From Leminorella richardii (GTDB taxonomy: Bacteria > Pseudomonadota > Gammaproteobacteria > Enterobacterales > Enterobacteriaceae): DNA of 64,000 nucleotides. The stretch spans positions 1,112,501 through 1,176,500 of the forward strand of contig NZ_LS483470.1 of the NCBI RefSeq assembly GCF_900478135.1, in the 5' to 3' direction. Below, one piece after another: positions 1 to 10,315 of this stretch. The translations under genes and the position numbers were made by a program. Below the pieces are notes generated by a model, which was not told the DNA's origin, did not search any database, and saw only the letters and a list, made by a program, of their open reading frames with translations. How positions within the stretch are numbered: position 1 is the stretch's first letter; every line of letters begins with the position of its first letter.

Positions 1-2396
<2,396 letters not shown>

Positions 2397-2401
2397 ACAA
2401 C

Positions 2402-2415
2402 GCCGAAGGCGTTTT
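2402..2415 (+). other. small hairpin in the 23S-5S spacer
   Basis: AACGCC-gaa-GGCGTT followed by TTT lies six bases after the 23S 3' end. Similar short hairpins sit at this place in other enterobacterial rrn operons and belong to the precursor processing region. I do not read it as a working terminator, because 5S follows. Confidence 0.5.
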
Positions 2416-2517
2416 TAGAGACGAGAGACAGTAGAATTATTGAGCTTGTTGAAGGATTGAAGTTCGTGGTTGGGTTGTTGGTAGAACAACAGCGTCAACG
2501 GTGAACAATACAGACTT

Positions 2518-2636
2518 TGCCTGGCGGCGATAGCGCGGTGGTCCCACCTGACCCCATGCCGAACTCAGAAGTGAAACGCCGTAGCGCCGATGGTAGTGTG
2601 GGGCTTCCCCATGCGAGAGTAGGGAACTGCCAGGCT
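2518..2636 (+). rRNA. rrf: 5S ribosomal RNA
   Basis: It begins TGCCTGGCGGCGATAGCGCG and ends GGGAACTGCCAGGCT, the ordinary enterobacterial 5S, about 120 nt. It lies 121 nt after 23S. The spacer carries a small hairpin (AACGCC-gaa-GGCGTT near 2402). Its last bases, AACTGCCAGGCTCTTAA with flank (2625-2641), occur again at 2832-2848. Confidence 0.97.
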
Positions 2637-2641
2637 CTTAA
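2625..2641 (+). repeat. direct repeat, copy 1: 3' end of 5S rRNA
   Basis: AACTGCCAGGCTCTTAA (17 nt) is the natural 3' end of 5S plus flank. The identical 17-mer recurs at 2832-2848, on the other side of the hairpin chain, and the bases after each copy are loosely similar as well. Confidence 0.9.
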
Positions 2642-2688
2642 ATTGAAGAAGTACGCAGGTGTTCGGGCAGTTCGCTACTCGATGAGAC

Positions 2689-2829
2689 AAACCTGCAGGG
2701 AGCAGGTTTGAACGTCCAAAGGACGGCCTCGAAGAGGCGAGTCTCAGGATGAGACGAGTAATAGACAAAAGGCAAAGCCTTTTGAACGTTGCAACGCAAC
2801 GGCCCGAAGGGTGAACTCGAAGAGGTTCA
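2689..2829 (+). repeat. multi-hairpin element 1, after 5S rRNA
   Basis: Eight short hairpins follow one another with almost no spacer: AAACCTGC/GCAGGTTT (2689-2709), CGTCC/GGACG (2713-2725), GCCTC/GAGGC (2726-2738), GTCTC/GAGAC (2741-2755), AAAAGGC/GCCTTTT (2767-2783), CGTTGC/GCAACG (2787-2801), CCC/GGG (about 2803), and TGAACTC/GAGGTTCA with one bulge (2812-2829). Most loops are GAA, AAA or similar triplets. The chain lies between two copies of the 5S 3' end. It would be transcribed as part of the rrn precursor. Function is unknown. It is related to the element at 18917-19060. Confidence 0.75.
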
Positions 2830-2831
2830 TC

Positions 2832-2848
2832 AACTGCCAGGCTCTTAA
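2832..2848 (+). repeat. direct repeat, copy 2: orphan 5S 3' end
   Basis: This is a second copy of the 17-base 5S 3' end, without the rest of 5S before it. It could come from duplication at insertion of the hairpin chain, or from deletion between two 5S genes. The normal 5S-to-tRNA-Asp spacer seems to resume here, with a CCAGAA/TTCTGG hairpin at 2864-2878. Confidence 0.9.
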
Positions 2849-2895
2849 TTTAAAAGTAGTAAGCCAGAACGCTTCTGGTGAGAAAAGAATTCGGT

Positions 2896-2972
2896 GGAGC
2901 GGTAGTTCAGTTGGTTAGAATACCTGCCTGTCACGCAGGGGGTCGCGGGTTCGAGTCCCGTCCGTTCCGCCA
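2896..2972 (+). tRNA. aspU: tRNA-Asp (GUC)
   Basis: This 77-nt cloverleaf starts GGAGCGGTAGTTCAG, has anticodon loop CTGTCAC (GTC) and an encoded CCA. It is the distal tRNA of the rrn operon, as in E. coli rrnH. It is identical over its full length to the tRNA-Asp at 8600-8676. Confidence 0.98.
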
Positions 2973-2984
2973 CTTATTTAAGAT

Positions 2985-3008
2985 AGCCCGCCTAGTGCGG
3001 GCTTTTTT
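2985..3008 (+). terminator. Rho-independent terminator of the rrn operon
   Basis: AGCCCGC-ctagt-GCGGGCT followed by a run of T, directly after tRNA-Asp. Confidence 0.85.
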
Positions 3009-3247
3009 ATGTCTTCTGGTTTATCATTTTCCTCGTGTATTATTCTCCATTATTTGCCCCCTCTGATAGCAAACAATGAACAAGGCCGTTTAGATAGGGT
3101 CTAACTTTAAAGACTGCCCGCTTTTATTTTTCCATTAAGGGTTGTGTTTTCCCTCCAGCCCCCCATAAAGTAGAAATAGCGTTAGGCTAGGATGCTGAAA
3201 CGGCCTGTAGTTCGTAAGGAGATGTGGATTAATCATAGGTAGTAGAC

Positions 3248-4042
3248 GTGAGAAAAAGAAACTATGCTCTACGCTATTCCGCTGGGTCTCCGGCTGAGCG
3301 CGTTTTTCCTGACGTCTTGGAGGATCTTAATCCAACCATCATTACGCCGCAGCAGGCCTTTCCCACCCATGACATCCTCAACGTTATGGTATGGAATATC
3401 TTTAAACAGCAGAGGGCGGATTGGCTTAACGTCCTGACAAATCATGGCGTTGAAAATCAATTAGTTTTGCTTCAGGAAGCGCAGACCACACCCGAGCTTA
3501 TTCAATTTGCCACCTCACACTACCTGACGACCGATCAAGTACCGGCGATTATGCTGCCTCAGTACTCTCTGGGCGTTATGACACTGGCCTCGGCTAATCC
3601 CGTATACTGCTGCCCGCTTCGTGAAAAGGAGCCGCTGTTGAGGCTGTCAAAATCTGCTCTGGTAACGGTATATCCGCTTGATGACGGTCGTCAGCTTATG
3701 GTGGCTAATATCCATGCCGTTAACTTCAGCTTTGGCGTAGATATCTATCAGCAGCAGCTTAGGCCCATTGGTGAGCAAATCATGCAGCATAGAGGGCCAG
3801 TGATTCTTGCTGGCGACTTTAATGCGTGGAGCAAGCAGCGGATCCGATCTCTCTACCGTTTTTCCACGTTAACCGGCCTTCAGGAAGTGCATTTTACCCA
3901 TGACCAGCGCAAGCGAGCCTTTGGGCGACCACTAGACTTTGTTTTTTATAGGGGATTGGAAGTGGCAGAAGCATCGGTTGTGGTGACGAAAGCGTCGGAC
4001 CATAACCCGCTGTTAGTGAAGTTTTACGCCGGCTCCAGATGA
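3248..4042 (+). CDS. yafD: YafD, endonuclease/exonuclease/phosphatase family protein
   Basis: The 264-aa product matches E. coli YafD along its length, with the same start (MRKRNYALRY against MRKNTYAMRY). It has the EEP-fold motifs LLQEAQT (catalytic Glu), LAGDFNAW and a terminal KASDHNP (catalytic His). The substrate in the cell is not established; the family hydrolyses phosphoester bonds. The start is GTG at 3248. In E. coli dkgB and yafC lie between tRNA-Asp and yafD and yafE follows it; all three are absent here. The gene converges with mltD, 17 nt away. Confidence 0.93.
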   Translation: MRKRNYALRYSAGSPAERVFPDVLEDLNPTIITPQQAFPTHDILNVMVWNIFKQQRADWLNVLTNHGVENQLVLLQEAQTTPELIQFATSHYLTTDQVPAIMLPQYSLGVMTLASANPVYCCPLREKEPLLRLSKSALVTVYPLDDGRQLMVANIHAVNFSFGVDIYQQQLRPIGEQIMQHRGPVILAGDFNAWSKQRIRSLYRFSTLTGLQEVHFTHDQRKRAFGRPLDFVFYRGLEVAEASVVVTKASDHNPLLVKFYAGSR

Positions 4043-4059
4043 AGCCGGCTATCTGGCTG

Positions 4060-5601
4060 CTAGCGCTTATAAAGCGTGAGGGTATCACCCGGCTGTAGAC
4101 GATGGACGTTTTCAAGCTTTGAGTTCCACTTGAGCACATCATTAATATCAACGTTGTGGCGTTTGGCAATACTGACTAATGAATCTCCCTTGCGCACCTT
4201 ATAGGTAATGCTGCGGCGCGAGTTCGATTTGCTGCTAGTCGTGCTGGCAATTTGTAGTGTTTGCCCCACCTTAAGCTTGCCGTTCTTTGCCATCTTGTTC
4301 CAACGCTGGATATCACTGGTTTTCACCTTATGCCGTTTAGCAATCGATGACAGAGTATCCCCCGAGCGGACTTTGTATTTAGTCGACGTTGTTGAGGTAC
4401 TATTTTTTGCAACCTGTTGAACGCTCTGCGCCTGCTGAACTGCAAGCTGGCTCATATATGCCGCAGATACAGGAAGAGTAATGACTTGGCCAGCGGCAAC
4501 CTGTGCCGTTAGCGCGTTAGCTTCTCTGATGTCATTTGCATTGATGCCATAGCGCTGAGCCAGAATTTCGATGGTTTCCCCTTCCACAACGCGATGTTGC
4601 CCCCAGTTAACCAGATTGACGTCGCCTTTTTGCAGCGAGGCTGTCAATTTCTGAGCATTTTGCACTGGCAGTGTGATGGAGTGTGGCCCGTTTGGTGCAG
4701 TAAAGTCGTGTTTATAGCCTGCGTTATAAGTCTTTAGTTTTTGAAGCGGGATATCAGCCATTTTAGCCGCCTGCTCCAGTTCGATCTGTTTTCCGATCTC
4801 AATGCGCGTGAGTGCTCGACTGACGTTACTATGCGGCATAGTCAGGTCGTAACCATCGCTGTTCTTGATAATACTGCTGAGCGCCAGTAGTTTAGGAATA
4901 TAGTTAATAGTTTCCCGCGGCAGGTTCAATGACCAGTAGTCCGTAGGGCGATTTTTGTTCTGGTTTTCTTTAACCGCTCTCATGACGCACCCTTCACCGC
5001 AGTTATATGCAGCGAGCGTTAGCAGCCAGTCACCGTTAAACATGTCATTGAGGCGTTCAAGAAGGTTCAGCGCTGCATCGGTAGATTCAGCGAGGTCGCG
5101 TCGTCCGTCATACCAGCGGTTTTGCTGTAAGCCGTAGGAGAGCCCGGTAGTAGGAATAATTTGCCAAAGGCCTGCGGCGCTGGCGGTTGACGTCGCGCTG
5201 GGATTAAAAGAGCTCTCCACGATGGGCAGTAGTGCCAGTTCCATCGGCATGTCGCGATACTTTAATTCGCTAACAATCCAATACATATAGGGCTCGGCCC
5301 TAACTGCGACATTCTGGAGAGAGCTTTTACGCTTAAGGTAGTACTCTTTCTGCTCGCGGATCCGATCGTTCTCTGGAACGTCCATCTTCAGCTCAGAGCT
5401 GACGACTTGCCACAGATTTTTTTCAGACTGACCGTCCTCGGCGATAAGCCAATCCAGATTGCCGCTCTGAGAATGTTTAGCAAAAAATTTACTGGCGGAA
5501 GAAAGGTTCTGATTGCCTGCGTTAGTCTGCGGTGGTTGCTTATCGGTCGCCTGACAGCCAACGAGTAATACAGAGGCGAGTATGATCGCTCTTGTTTTCA
5601 T
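4060..5601 (-). CDS. mltD: membrane-bound lytic murein transglycosylase D
   Basis: It cleaves the MurNAc-GlcNAc bond of peptidoglycan, leaving 1,6-anhydro ends, from the inner face of the outer membrane. The 513-aa precursor has a lipobox (LLVGC, Cys16). An SLT domain at about 100-240 contains the catalytic Glu in LPIVESSFNP, followed by GLWQIIP. Three LysM domains follow in the C-terminal third: about 335-380 (HRVVEGET...), 408-450 (YKVRSGDTL...) and 466-510 (YKVRKGDSL...). E. coli MltD is shorter, about 450 aa. It sits beside gloB as in E. coli. Confidence 0.95.
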   Translation of the reverse strand: MKTRAIILASVLLVGCQATDKQPPQTNAGNQNLSSASKFFAKHSQSGNLDWLIAEDGQSEKNLWQVVSSELKMDVPENDRIREQKEYYLKRKSSLQNVAVRAEPYMYWIVSELKYRDMPMELALLPIVESSFNPSATSTASAAGLWQIIPTTGLSYGLQQNRWYDGRRDLAESTDAALNLLERLNDMFNGDWLLTLAAYNCGEGCVMRAVKENQNKNRPTDYWSLNLPRETINYIPKLLALSSIIKNSDGYDLTMPHSNVSRALTRIEIGKQIELEQAAKMADIPLQKLKTYNAGYKHDFTAPNGPHSITLPVQNAQKLTASLQKGDVNLVNWGQHRVVEGETIEILAQRYGINANDIREANALTAQVAAGQVITLPVSAAYMSQLAVQQAQSVQQVAKNSTSTTSTKYKVRSGDTLSSIAKRHKVKTSDIQRWNKMAKNGKLKVGQTLQIASTTSSKSNSRRSITYKVRKGDSLVSIAKRHNVDINDVLKWNSKLENVHRLQPGDTLTLYKR

Positions 5602-5674
5602 GGTATTCAGGTTTTTATTTGATTAAAAGTCGACCGATAATACTTTGGCTAGTCAAATAACTCAACAAAAAGCG

Positions 5675-6430
5675 TCAATAACTGTCTTTCAGCGCCCTTA
5701 ATCGCTCAAAAATCTGCCAAACTGCCGTAGTTGAAGTATTAAACCCTAACTTCCTTTGTAAATCAGTCTGATGACATCTTAAGAATAGGTTGATTTTTTT
5801 CTCTTTTTGCAACGTTGTAGGTACAGAAGACTTGTTTTCAGCGCGTAGTTGAGTGATTTGTTGTAGATATGTTTCAATTTCGCTATCTTCAGGTAAAATA
5901 TGGTGAGCGAACCGCAGGTTTGATAGGGTATATTCGTGGGCGCAGCATACGATAGTGTTATCACCGAGTGCCGCGATTTTTTCTATCGATTCATACATCT
6001 GTTTTGCGGTGCCTTCAAAAATTCGGCCACAGCCTGCAGAAAATAGCGTATCACCGCAAAACAGATAGGGTGCAGAGAAGTAGGCAATGTGTCCCAGAGT
6101 GTGTCCGGGAACGCCAATCACATCGAACGATAGCGCACCCAGTGCGATTTTATCGCCTTCTTTGACGATGACTGTTGCACCTTTATTTTCAGTTTCCTGA
6201 GGGCCATAGACCGGAGTGCCCGGATAGCGTTCACACAGCGACGTAACGCCTCCTGTATGATCGTTATGGTGGTGAGTCAGTAGGATCGCTGAAGGTGTCA
6301 GGTCTCTCTTGCTGAGGGCTTCAATAACTGGTTCCGCGTCTCCAGGGTCGACCACAATATTTATATGCTGGTCATCCGTCAGTAGCCAAATGTAATTGTC
6401 CTGAAACGCGGGAATGCTGATAAGATGCAT
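5675..6430 (-). CDS. gloB: hydroxyacylglutathione hydrolase (glyoxalase II)
   Basis: It hydrolyses S-D-lactoylglutathione to D-lactate and glutathione, the second step of methylglyoxal detoxification in the cytosol. The 251 aa hold the metallo-beta-lactamase motif THHHNDH and further metal ligands in PGHTLGH, FCGDTLF and CAHEYT. I chose ATG 6430 (MHLISIPAFQDNYIW), which aligns with E. coli MNLNSIPAFDDNYIW and has AAGGG upstream. The longer reading frame from 6478 would overlap the divergent yafS start. Confidence 0.95.
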   Translation of the reverse strand: MHLISIPAFQDNYIWLLTDDQHINIVVDPGDAEPVIEALSKRDLTPSAILLTHHHNDHTGGVTSLCERYPGTPVYGPQETENKGATVIVKEGDKIALGALSFDVIGVPGHTLGHIAYFSAPYLFCGDTLFSAGCGRIFEGTAKQMYESIEKIAALGDNTIVCCAHEYTLSNLRFAHHILPEDSEIETYLQQITQLRAENKSSVPTTLQKEKKINLFLRCHQTDLQRKLGFNTSTTAVWQIFERLRALKDSY

Positions 6431-6476
6431 AGGGATACCCTTGAGGTTAACGTTAGACTTGAAGAGATGATAATCC

Positions 6477-7196
6477 ATGAGAGCCGCTCGTATCGAGAAG
6501 ATTGTAGCACCGCCCGCATCATGGGATGAGTTATCCTTCGGCGGTTCTTTACTCTCCGCGCTGGAACAGCAGCTGACTCCCTGGTGGCCAAAGCTGTTTG
6601 GTCTTCATCTGTTAAAGCTTGGGCGGTTGAGCGTAGGGGTTAACACTACTCGTTGTCAGATTTCTCACCACATTCACGCTGCGTCAACGGGCGATAACGT
6701 TAACGTTTATGCCGATAGTTTCCAGCTTCCGTTTTTAAATAAATCTATTGATGCCTGCCTGCTAGCCAATACGCTGGCGTATTCAGAAGATCCCCACAGG
6801 GTACTGCGTGAGGTCGATCGCGTATTGATTGATGACGGATGGTTAATTATCAGCGGATTCAATCCTGTTAGCGTTGTTGGAGCAGGGAAACTAGTTCCCG
6901 TTCTTCGACATCGTCATCCCTATTCTTCCAGATTGTTCACCAATATGCGATTGATGGACTGGCTAAGCCTATTGAATTATGAGGTTTTGTTGCATCGCCA
7001 TTTTCAGCCTTTACCCTGCTCGACGTCTTTTGGCAGGGCAGGGCTAGCGTTTCCTATTGTTGGCTGCCAGAGCCTAATTGTTGCAAGAAAGCGCACAGTA
7101 CCTTTAACCATCAATCCGATTTCTCTGTTCAGAAAGCGTTTTAAGGTGCGGCCTGGCGCTCTGGGCGCTACAAAGAACATCCATCGGGGAGAATAG
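6477..7196 (+). CDS. yafS: YafS, SAM-dependent methyltransferase-like protein
   Basis: The 239-aa protein matches E. coli YafS, a class I methyltransferase of the type with a C-terminal SAM-binding portion (LPFLNKSIDACLLANTLAY, then RVLIDDGWLIISGFNP). The substrate is unknown. It is divergent from gloB, with 46 nt between the starts, and converges with rnhA. Gene order gloB-yafS-rnhA-dnaQ is as in E. coli. Confidence 0.9.
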   Translation: MRAARIEKIVAPPASWDELSFGGSLLSALEQQLTPWWPKLFGLHLLKLGRLSVGVNTTRCQISHHIHAASTGDNVNVYADSFQLPFLNKSIDACLLANTLAYSEDPHRVLREVDRVLIDDGWLIISGFNPVSVVGAGKLVPVLRHRHPYSSRLFTNMRLMDWLSLLNYEVLLHRHFQPLPCSTSFGRAGLAFPIVGCQSLIVARKRTVPLTINPISLFRKRFKVRPGALGATKNIHRGE

Positions 7197-7214
7197 CCAT
7201 AGTCTTCCGACTTT

Positions 7215-7682
7215 TTAACCTTCTGGAAGGTATCCTTCATCGGTAAGCGTTGGTGAAGAGGCTGCCGCTCTTGCAAGTTCGTCGCACCGCTCGTTCTCTT
7301 CGTGTCCGGCGTGGCCTTTAACCCAAAGCCATTCAACGCGGTGATTACCGATAGCTGCATCTAGTCGCATCCAGAGATCGACGTTTTTGACCGGCTTTTT
7401 ATCTGCTGTTTTCCAGCCGCGTTTTTTCCAACCGTGGATCCAGCTTGTAATACCCTGACGAACGTACTGACTGTCAGTGCTTAGACTGATCTGGCAGGGA
7501 GACTTAAGGGACTCCAGCGCCATAATCGCCGCCAAAAGCTCCATGCGGTTATTAGTCGTCAGGAAATATCCCTCGCTGAGGGTTTTTTCGTGCTGTTTAT
7601 AGCGTAAAATAGCACCATAGCCTCCGGGACCTGGATTTCCCAGGCAGGAGCCATCGGTGAATATTTCTACCTGCTTTAACAT
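7215..7682 (-). CDS. rnhA: ribonuclease HI
   Basis: It degrades the RNA strand of RNA-DNA hybrids, including R-loops and Okazaki primers. The active-site acidic residues are visible: FTDGSCLGNPGPGG (Asp), NNRMELLA (Glu), STDSQYV (Asp) and the His/Asp region KGHAGHEENERCDELA. The start at 7682 gives 155 aa, as in E. coli (MLKQVEIFTDGS). An ATG five codons upstream (7697) cannot be excluded; neither has a strong ribosome binding site. It is divergent from dnaQ. Confidence 0.95.
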   Translation of the reverse strand: MLKQVEIFTDGSCLGNPGPGGYGAILRYKQHEKTLSEGYFLTTNNRMELLAAIMALESLKSPCQISLSTDSQYVRQGITSWIHGWKKRGWKTADKKPVKNVDLWMRLDAAIGNHRVEWLWVKGHAGHEENERCDELARAAASSPTLTDEGYLPEG

Positions 7683-7729
7683 CTCTGGTAGACTCATCTT
7701 TCAGTTTAAAAGCGTAAGTCTGACATAAA

Positions 7730-8494
7730 ATGGAACCAATAAGCACTGAAATTACGCGACAGATCGTACTCGATACCGAAACCACCGGTATGAATATGGT
7801 CGGCGTACATTATGAAGGGCACCGAATCATCGAAATTGGTGCGGTAGAAGTGATTAACCGCCGCCTGACGGGGCGAAATTTTCATGTCTATATTAAGCCT
7901 GACCGACTAGTCGATCCTGAAGCTTATGGGGTTCACGGCATCAGCGATGAGTTTTTGGCAGATAAGCCGTCGTTTGCTGACATTGCCGACGAGTTCTTTG
8001 CGTTTATTGAAGGCGCTGAGCTGGTTATCCATAACGCGTCGTTTGACGTCGGCTTTATGGACTATGAATTCCGCAAGCTGCGTGCAGACCATCCTAAAGT
8101 GGAAACGTTTTGTACGATAACGGATTCACTGCTGCTTGCCCGGCGTATGTTTCCCGGAAAAAGAAACAGTTTGGACGCCCTCTGTAGCCGCTTAAGTATT
8201 GATAACAGTCGGCGTACCCTGCACGGGGCTCTTCTTGACTCCGAAATACTGGCAGACGTTTACCTGACGATGACTGGTGGCCAAACGTCGCTGTCGTTTT
8301 CAACGGAAGGGGAGACACAGTCTGAGAGTAAAGGGTTTGAAGTTCAGCGCATTGAGCGCACTGAAACCGCCATGAAGATTATTTATGCCAGTGATGAAGA
8401 GCTGACTGAACACGAATCTCGTTTAGACTTGGTGGCGAAGAAAGGGGGATGCTGTCTGTGGCGCACGCCGCAGGAGGGAGACACCGTTAATTAG
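7730..8494 (+). CDS. dnaQ: DNA polymerase III epsilon subunit (3'-5' proofreading exonuclease)
   Basis: This is the proofreading subunit of the replicative polymerase core, bound to alpha and theta. The 254 aa contain the DnaQ exonuclease motifs: ExoI VLDTETTG (Asp15, Glu17), ExoII VIHNASFDVGFMD, and ExoIII LHGALLDSEILADVYL. The C-terminal tail that binds alpha is present (RLDLVAKKGGCCLWR). It diverges from rnhA with 47 nt between the starts, as in E. coli. Confidence 0.96.
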   Translation: MEPISTEITRQIVLDTETTGMNMVGVHYEGHRIIEIGAVEVINRRLTGRNFHVYIKPDRLVDPEAYGVHGISDEFLADKPSFADIADEFFAFIEGAELVIHNASFDVGFMDYEFRKLRADHPKVETFCTITDSLLLARRMFPGKRNSLDALCSRLSIDNSRRTLHGALLDSEILADVYLTMTGGQTSLSFSTEGETQSESKGFEVQRIERTETAMKIIYASDEELTEHESRLDLVAKKGGCCLWRTPQEGDTVN

Positions 8495-8599
8495 CGTTGT
8501 TTGTGGGCATTTCGTTGAATTTATGTGCAATTGACGCCGTTTTGATAAATTTAAGTTGACGGCAAAAGGGCTGGGCCTTAGTATCTGCCACATTCGAGT

Positions 8600-8676
8600 G
8601 GAGCGGTAGTTCAGTTGGTTAGAATACCTGCCTGTCACGCAGGGGGTCGCGGGTTCGAGTCCCGTCCGTTCCGCCA
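8600..8676 (+). tRNA. aspV: tRNA-Asp (GUC), second copy
   Basis: Identical over 77 nt to the tRNA-Asp at 2896-2972, downstream of dnaQ as E. coli aspV is. ORFs crossing it on either strand are spurious. Confidence 0.98.
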
Positions 8677-8685
8677 CTTAATATC

Positions 8686-8714
8686 AAAAAAGCCTGCATT
8701 TAGCAGGCTTTTTT
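8686..8714. terminator. bidirectional terminator between tRNA-Asp and the sugar-acid operon
   Basis: AAAAAAGCCTGC-attta-GCAGGCTTTTTT has an A run on one side and a T run on the other, so it can end transcription of tRNA-Asp and of the minus-strand operon at 8747-13078. Confidence 0.85.
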
Positions 8715-8746
8715 GTTTTCTAGCTCTTCTCAGCGAACCTGTGGCG

Positions 8747-9118
8747 CTAATCTTCCTCAAACAGAACAATTTCACCCTGCTCATCAAGGCGGCTTGGCGC
8801 ACTGCCGTCAAGATGAACGGTACCGGGTAGTTCAGGCTGAGTCGCGCCGTCGAACTGCAGCGTAATATGCCCAAGCTGTTCTAAATTCTGACTGGCAACT
8901 TCGCCTACTGCCGTGATGGGATAGACCTTACCGTAGAGCTCAAGATGCTGCCCTACGGCGATAGGCTTAGTCAAAGAGCTGCCGCCGTGAACCAGACAGT
9001 AGTCTATAAGATCCTGCGGTGCTTGGTCGCTGAACAGAATAATGCGACCCTCGCTGAGAAATCCCGCCGCCTCTTTACCGACGGCGCTGATTTGAGCTCT
9101 CCATATAGCTTGTTTCAC
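8747..9118 (-). CDS. glucitol/sorbitol-type PTS EIIA protein, stand-alone
   Basis: The 123-aa protein resembles E. coli SrlB (GutB) over its whole length: APQDLIDYCLVHGG around the phospho-acceptor His44, then LGHITLQFDG and PGTVHLDG. SrlB takes phosphate from HPr and passes it to the IIB domain of SrlE. Here no srlA or srlE membrane gene is nearby; the only IIB-like domain is fused to the kinase at 10316. It is the last gene of a four-gene minus-strand operon, 11 nt after the permease. My inference is a regulatory phosphate carrier for the fused kinase, not a sorbitol transporter part. Confidence 0.85.
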   Translation of the reverse strand: MKQAIWRAQISAVGKEAAGFLSEGRIILFSDQAPQDLIDYCLVHGGSSLTKPIAVGQHLELYGKVYPITAVGEVASQNLEQLGHITLQFDGATQPELPGTVHLDGSAPSRLDEQGEIVLFEED

Positions 9119-9129
9119 TCGATATCCCT

Positions 9130-10131
9130 CTATTCCGGCTTTTCGGCCGCAGTAGCTGAAAGAGCGGCATCAGCGGGAACCTGCCTAAGTCCTTTTGCTT
9201 GCAGACGCTTATCGAACCAGGCGACCAGCACCGGGGCGGTCAACATGGTGATAATGCTGGCGGTCGCTAACTGCGCGGTAGCGGAGTCAACGAATACCTG
9301 TAGAGTTGGGTCAGCCTGAGCAACCATCGCAGGGGTTAACGCTGAGCTTGCGGCAGTCGTACCAAGCGCCGCACCGAGTGCGGTCTTTTTCTTTAAGAAC
9401 AGGTTATACAGGAAGTAGAACAGAATGCCGGTAGCAGCGGAAATGACGCCCAGCAGAATGCCGGACAGACCTGCTGTAAATACGGTATTCATACTGGAGT
9501 TAGCGCCGATAGCAAATGACATAATAATGATAACTAGCGGCTGAGCTGCAGCACACAGCTGTTTAAATTTCTGATCCAGATTGCCCCACATCATGCCGAT
9601 TAGCAGCGGAATAATCATGGAGAGCAGGGCGGCGAAAGGAATGTTTGCCAGACCGCTGACGCCTAAAACAACCATGGTGACGAACGGGCCGTCCTTAACA
9701 CAGAATACGGAGATGGCACCTGCATCGCTGGCATCGCCATAGTTGCTGCACAGTGCAATATACAACGAACTGTTAGAGCTGGTGATACAGGCGACAAACG
9801 CCAGCGTAGAGATACCGAAGAATCCCATTGGCCCGAACATTGAGCCCATCATCCAAACAACGAGCGCGCCAGCAACGAACTTTAGCAGCAGCAGAATGGT
9901 TCCCTTATACAGCGGAAGGCCTGCCTGGCGAATATTAATAGAGGAGCCGCATATTAATAGAAATATTCCCATCATGGCACTGGAGCCGCTTTTAAATAAC
10001 GCGGTTGTCGGACCGCCGATCTGTAGTAAAGAGGGGAAAAAGGTATTAATTAATATTGCTGCGATGAGAGGGATAATAATTAGCCCTCCGGGAACTTTAT
10101 TCATCTTGTCGAGAATGTTGATATTTTTCAT
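9130..10131 (-). CDS. KdgT-family sugar acid permease
   Basis: The 333-aa hydrophobic protein belongs to the 2-keto-3-deoxygluconate permease (KdgT) family: start MKNINILDKMNKVPGGLIII, about ten membrane spans, and TSSNSSLYIALCSNYGD. E. coli KdgT imports 2-keto-3-deoxygluconate with protons. In this operon, with a DUF1537 kinase and a PdxA2 dehydrogenase, the likely substrate is a four-carbon sugar acid such as threonate or erythronate. I recall the same trio in Salmonella (STM0161-STM0163). A GGGAAG site lies just before the ATG. Confidence 0.85.
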   Translation of the reverse strand: MKNINILDKMNKVPGGLIIIPLIAAILINTFFPSLLQIGGPTTALFKSGSSAMMGIFLLICGSSINIRQAGLPLYKGTILLLLKFVAGALVVWMMGSMFGPMGFFGISTLAFVACITSSNSSLYIALCSNYGDASDAGAISVFCVKDGPFVTMVVLGVSGLANIPFAALLSMIIPLLIGMMWGNLDQKFKQLCAAAQPLVIIIMSFAIGANSSMNTVFTAGLSGILLGVISAATGILFYFLYNLFLKKKTALGAALGTTAASSALTPAMVAQADPTLQVFVDSATAQLATASIITMLTAPVLVAWFDKRLQAKGLRQVPADAALSATAAEKPE

Positions 10132-10229
10132 GAAACTTCCCTTTTGTAGGGTGAAAGAGACCCAGACCTTAAAAAAACAGGCCTAGACTCGTTCACAATA
10201 TTGAGGTTTCTCTTGCTGAGCGAAGAGAT

Positions 10230-10296
10230 GTGCCCACGCTAATTCAGCCTATGATTCAGTGAGTCTTTTTCTCATAGCTTGAAGGGATGAGGGCAC
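10230..10296 (-). other. structured intercistronic region between kinase and permease genes
   Basis: The 184-nt gap 10132-10315 is long for this operon. It holds nested inverted repeats: an outer pair GTGCCC (10230-10235) with GGGCAC (10291-10296), and inside it AGCCTATG (10246-10253) with CATAGCT (10273-10279). Toward the permease a short T-rich stretch follows. It could be an mRNA processing or stabilising structure, or a leader acting on the permease and IIA genes. No known riboswitch is recognised. Confidence 0.4.
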
Positions 10297-10315
10297 GTTT
10301 ATTCGTTTTTAATAG

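Noticed and set aside
2896..8676. Two identical tRNA-Asp genes as the ends of a mobile segment
   Set aside because: E. coli has the same pair (aspU, aspV) around largely the same genes; this is ancestral order.
8423..8677. 84-codon minus-strand ORF starting MAERTGLEPATPC
   Set aside because: It is the antisense of tRNA-Asp, a well-known false gene in enterobacteria; the plus-strand frames over both tRNA-Asp genes are equally spurious.
8747..9118. Reading the IIA gene as part of a sorbitol PTS
   Set aside because: No srlA, srlD or srlE membrane segment is present; the only IIB domain is on the kinase.
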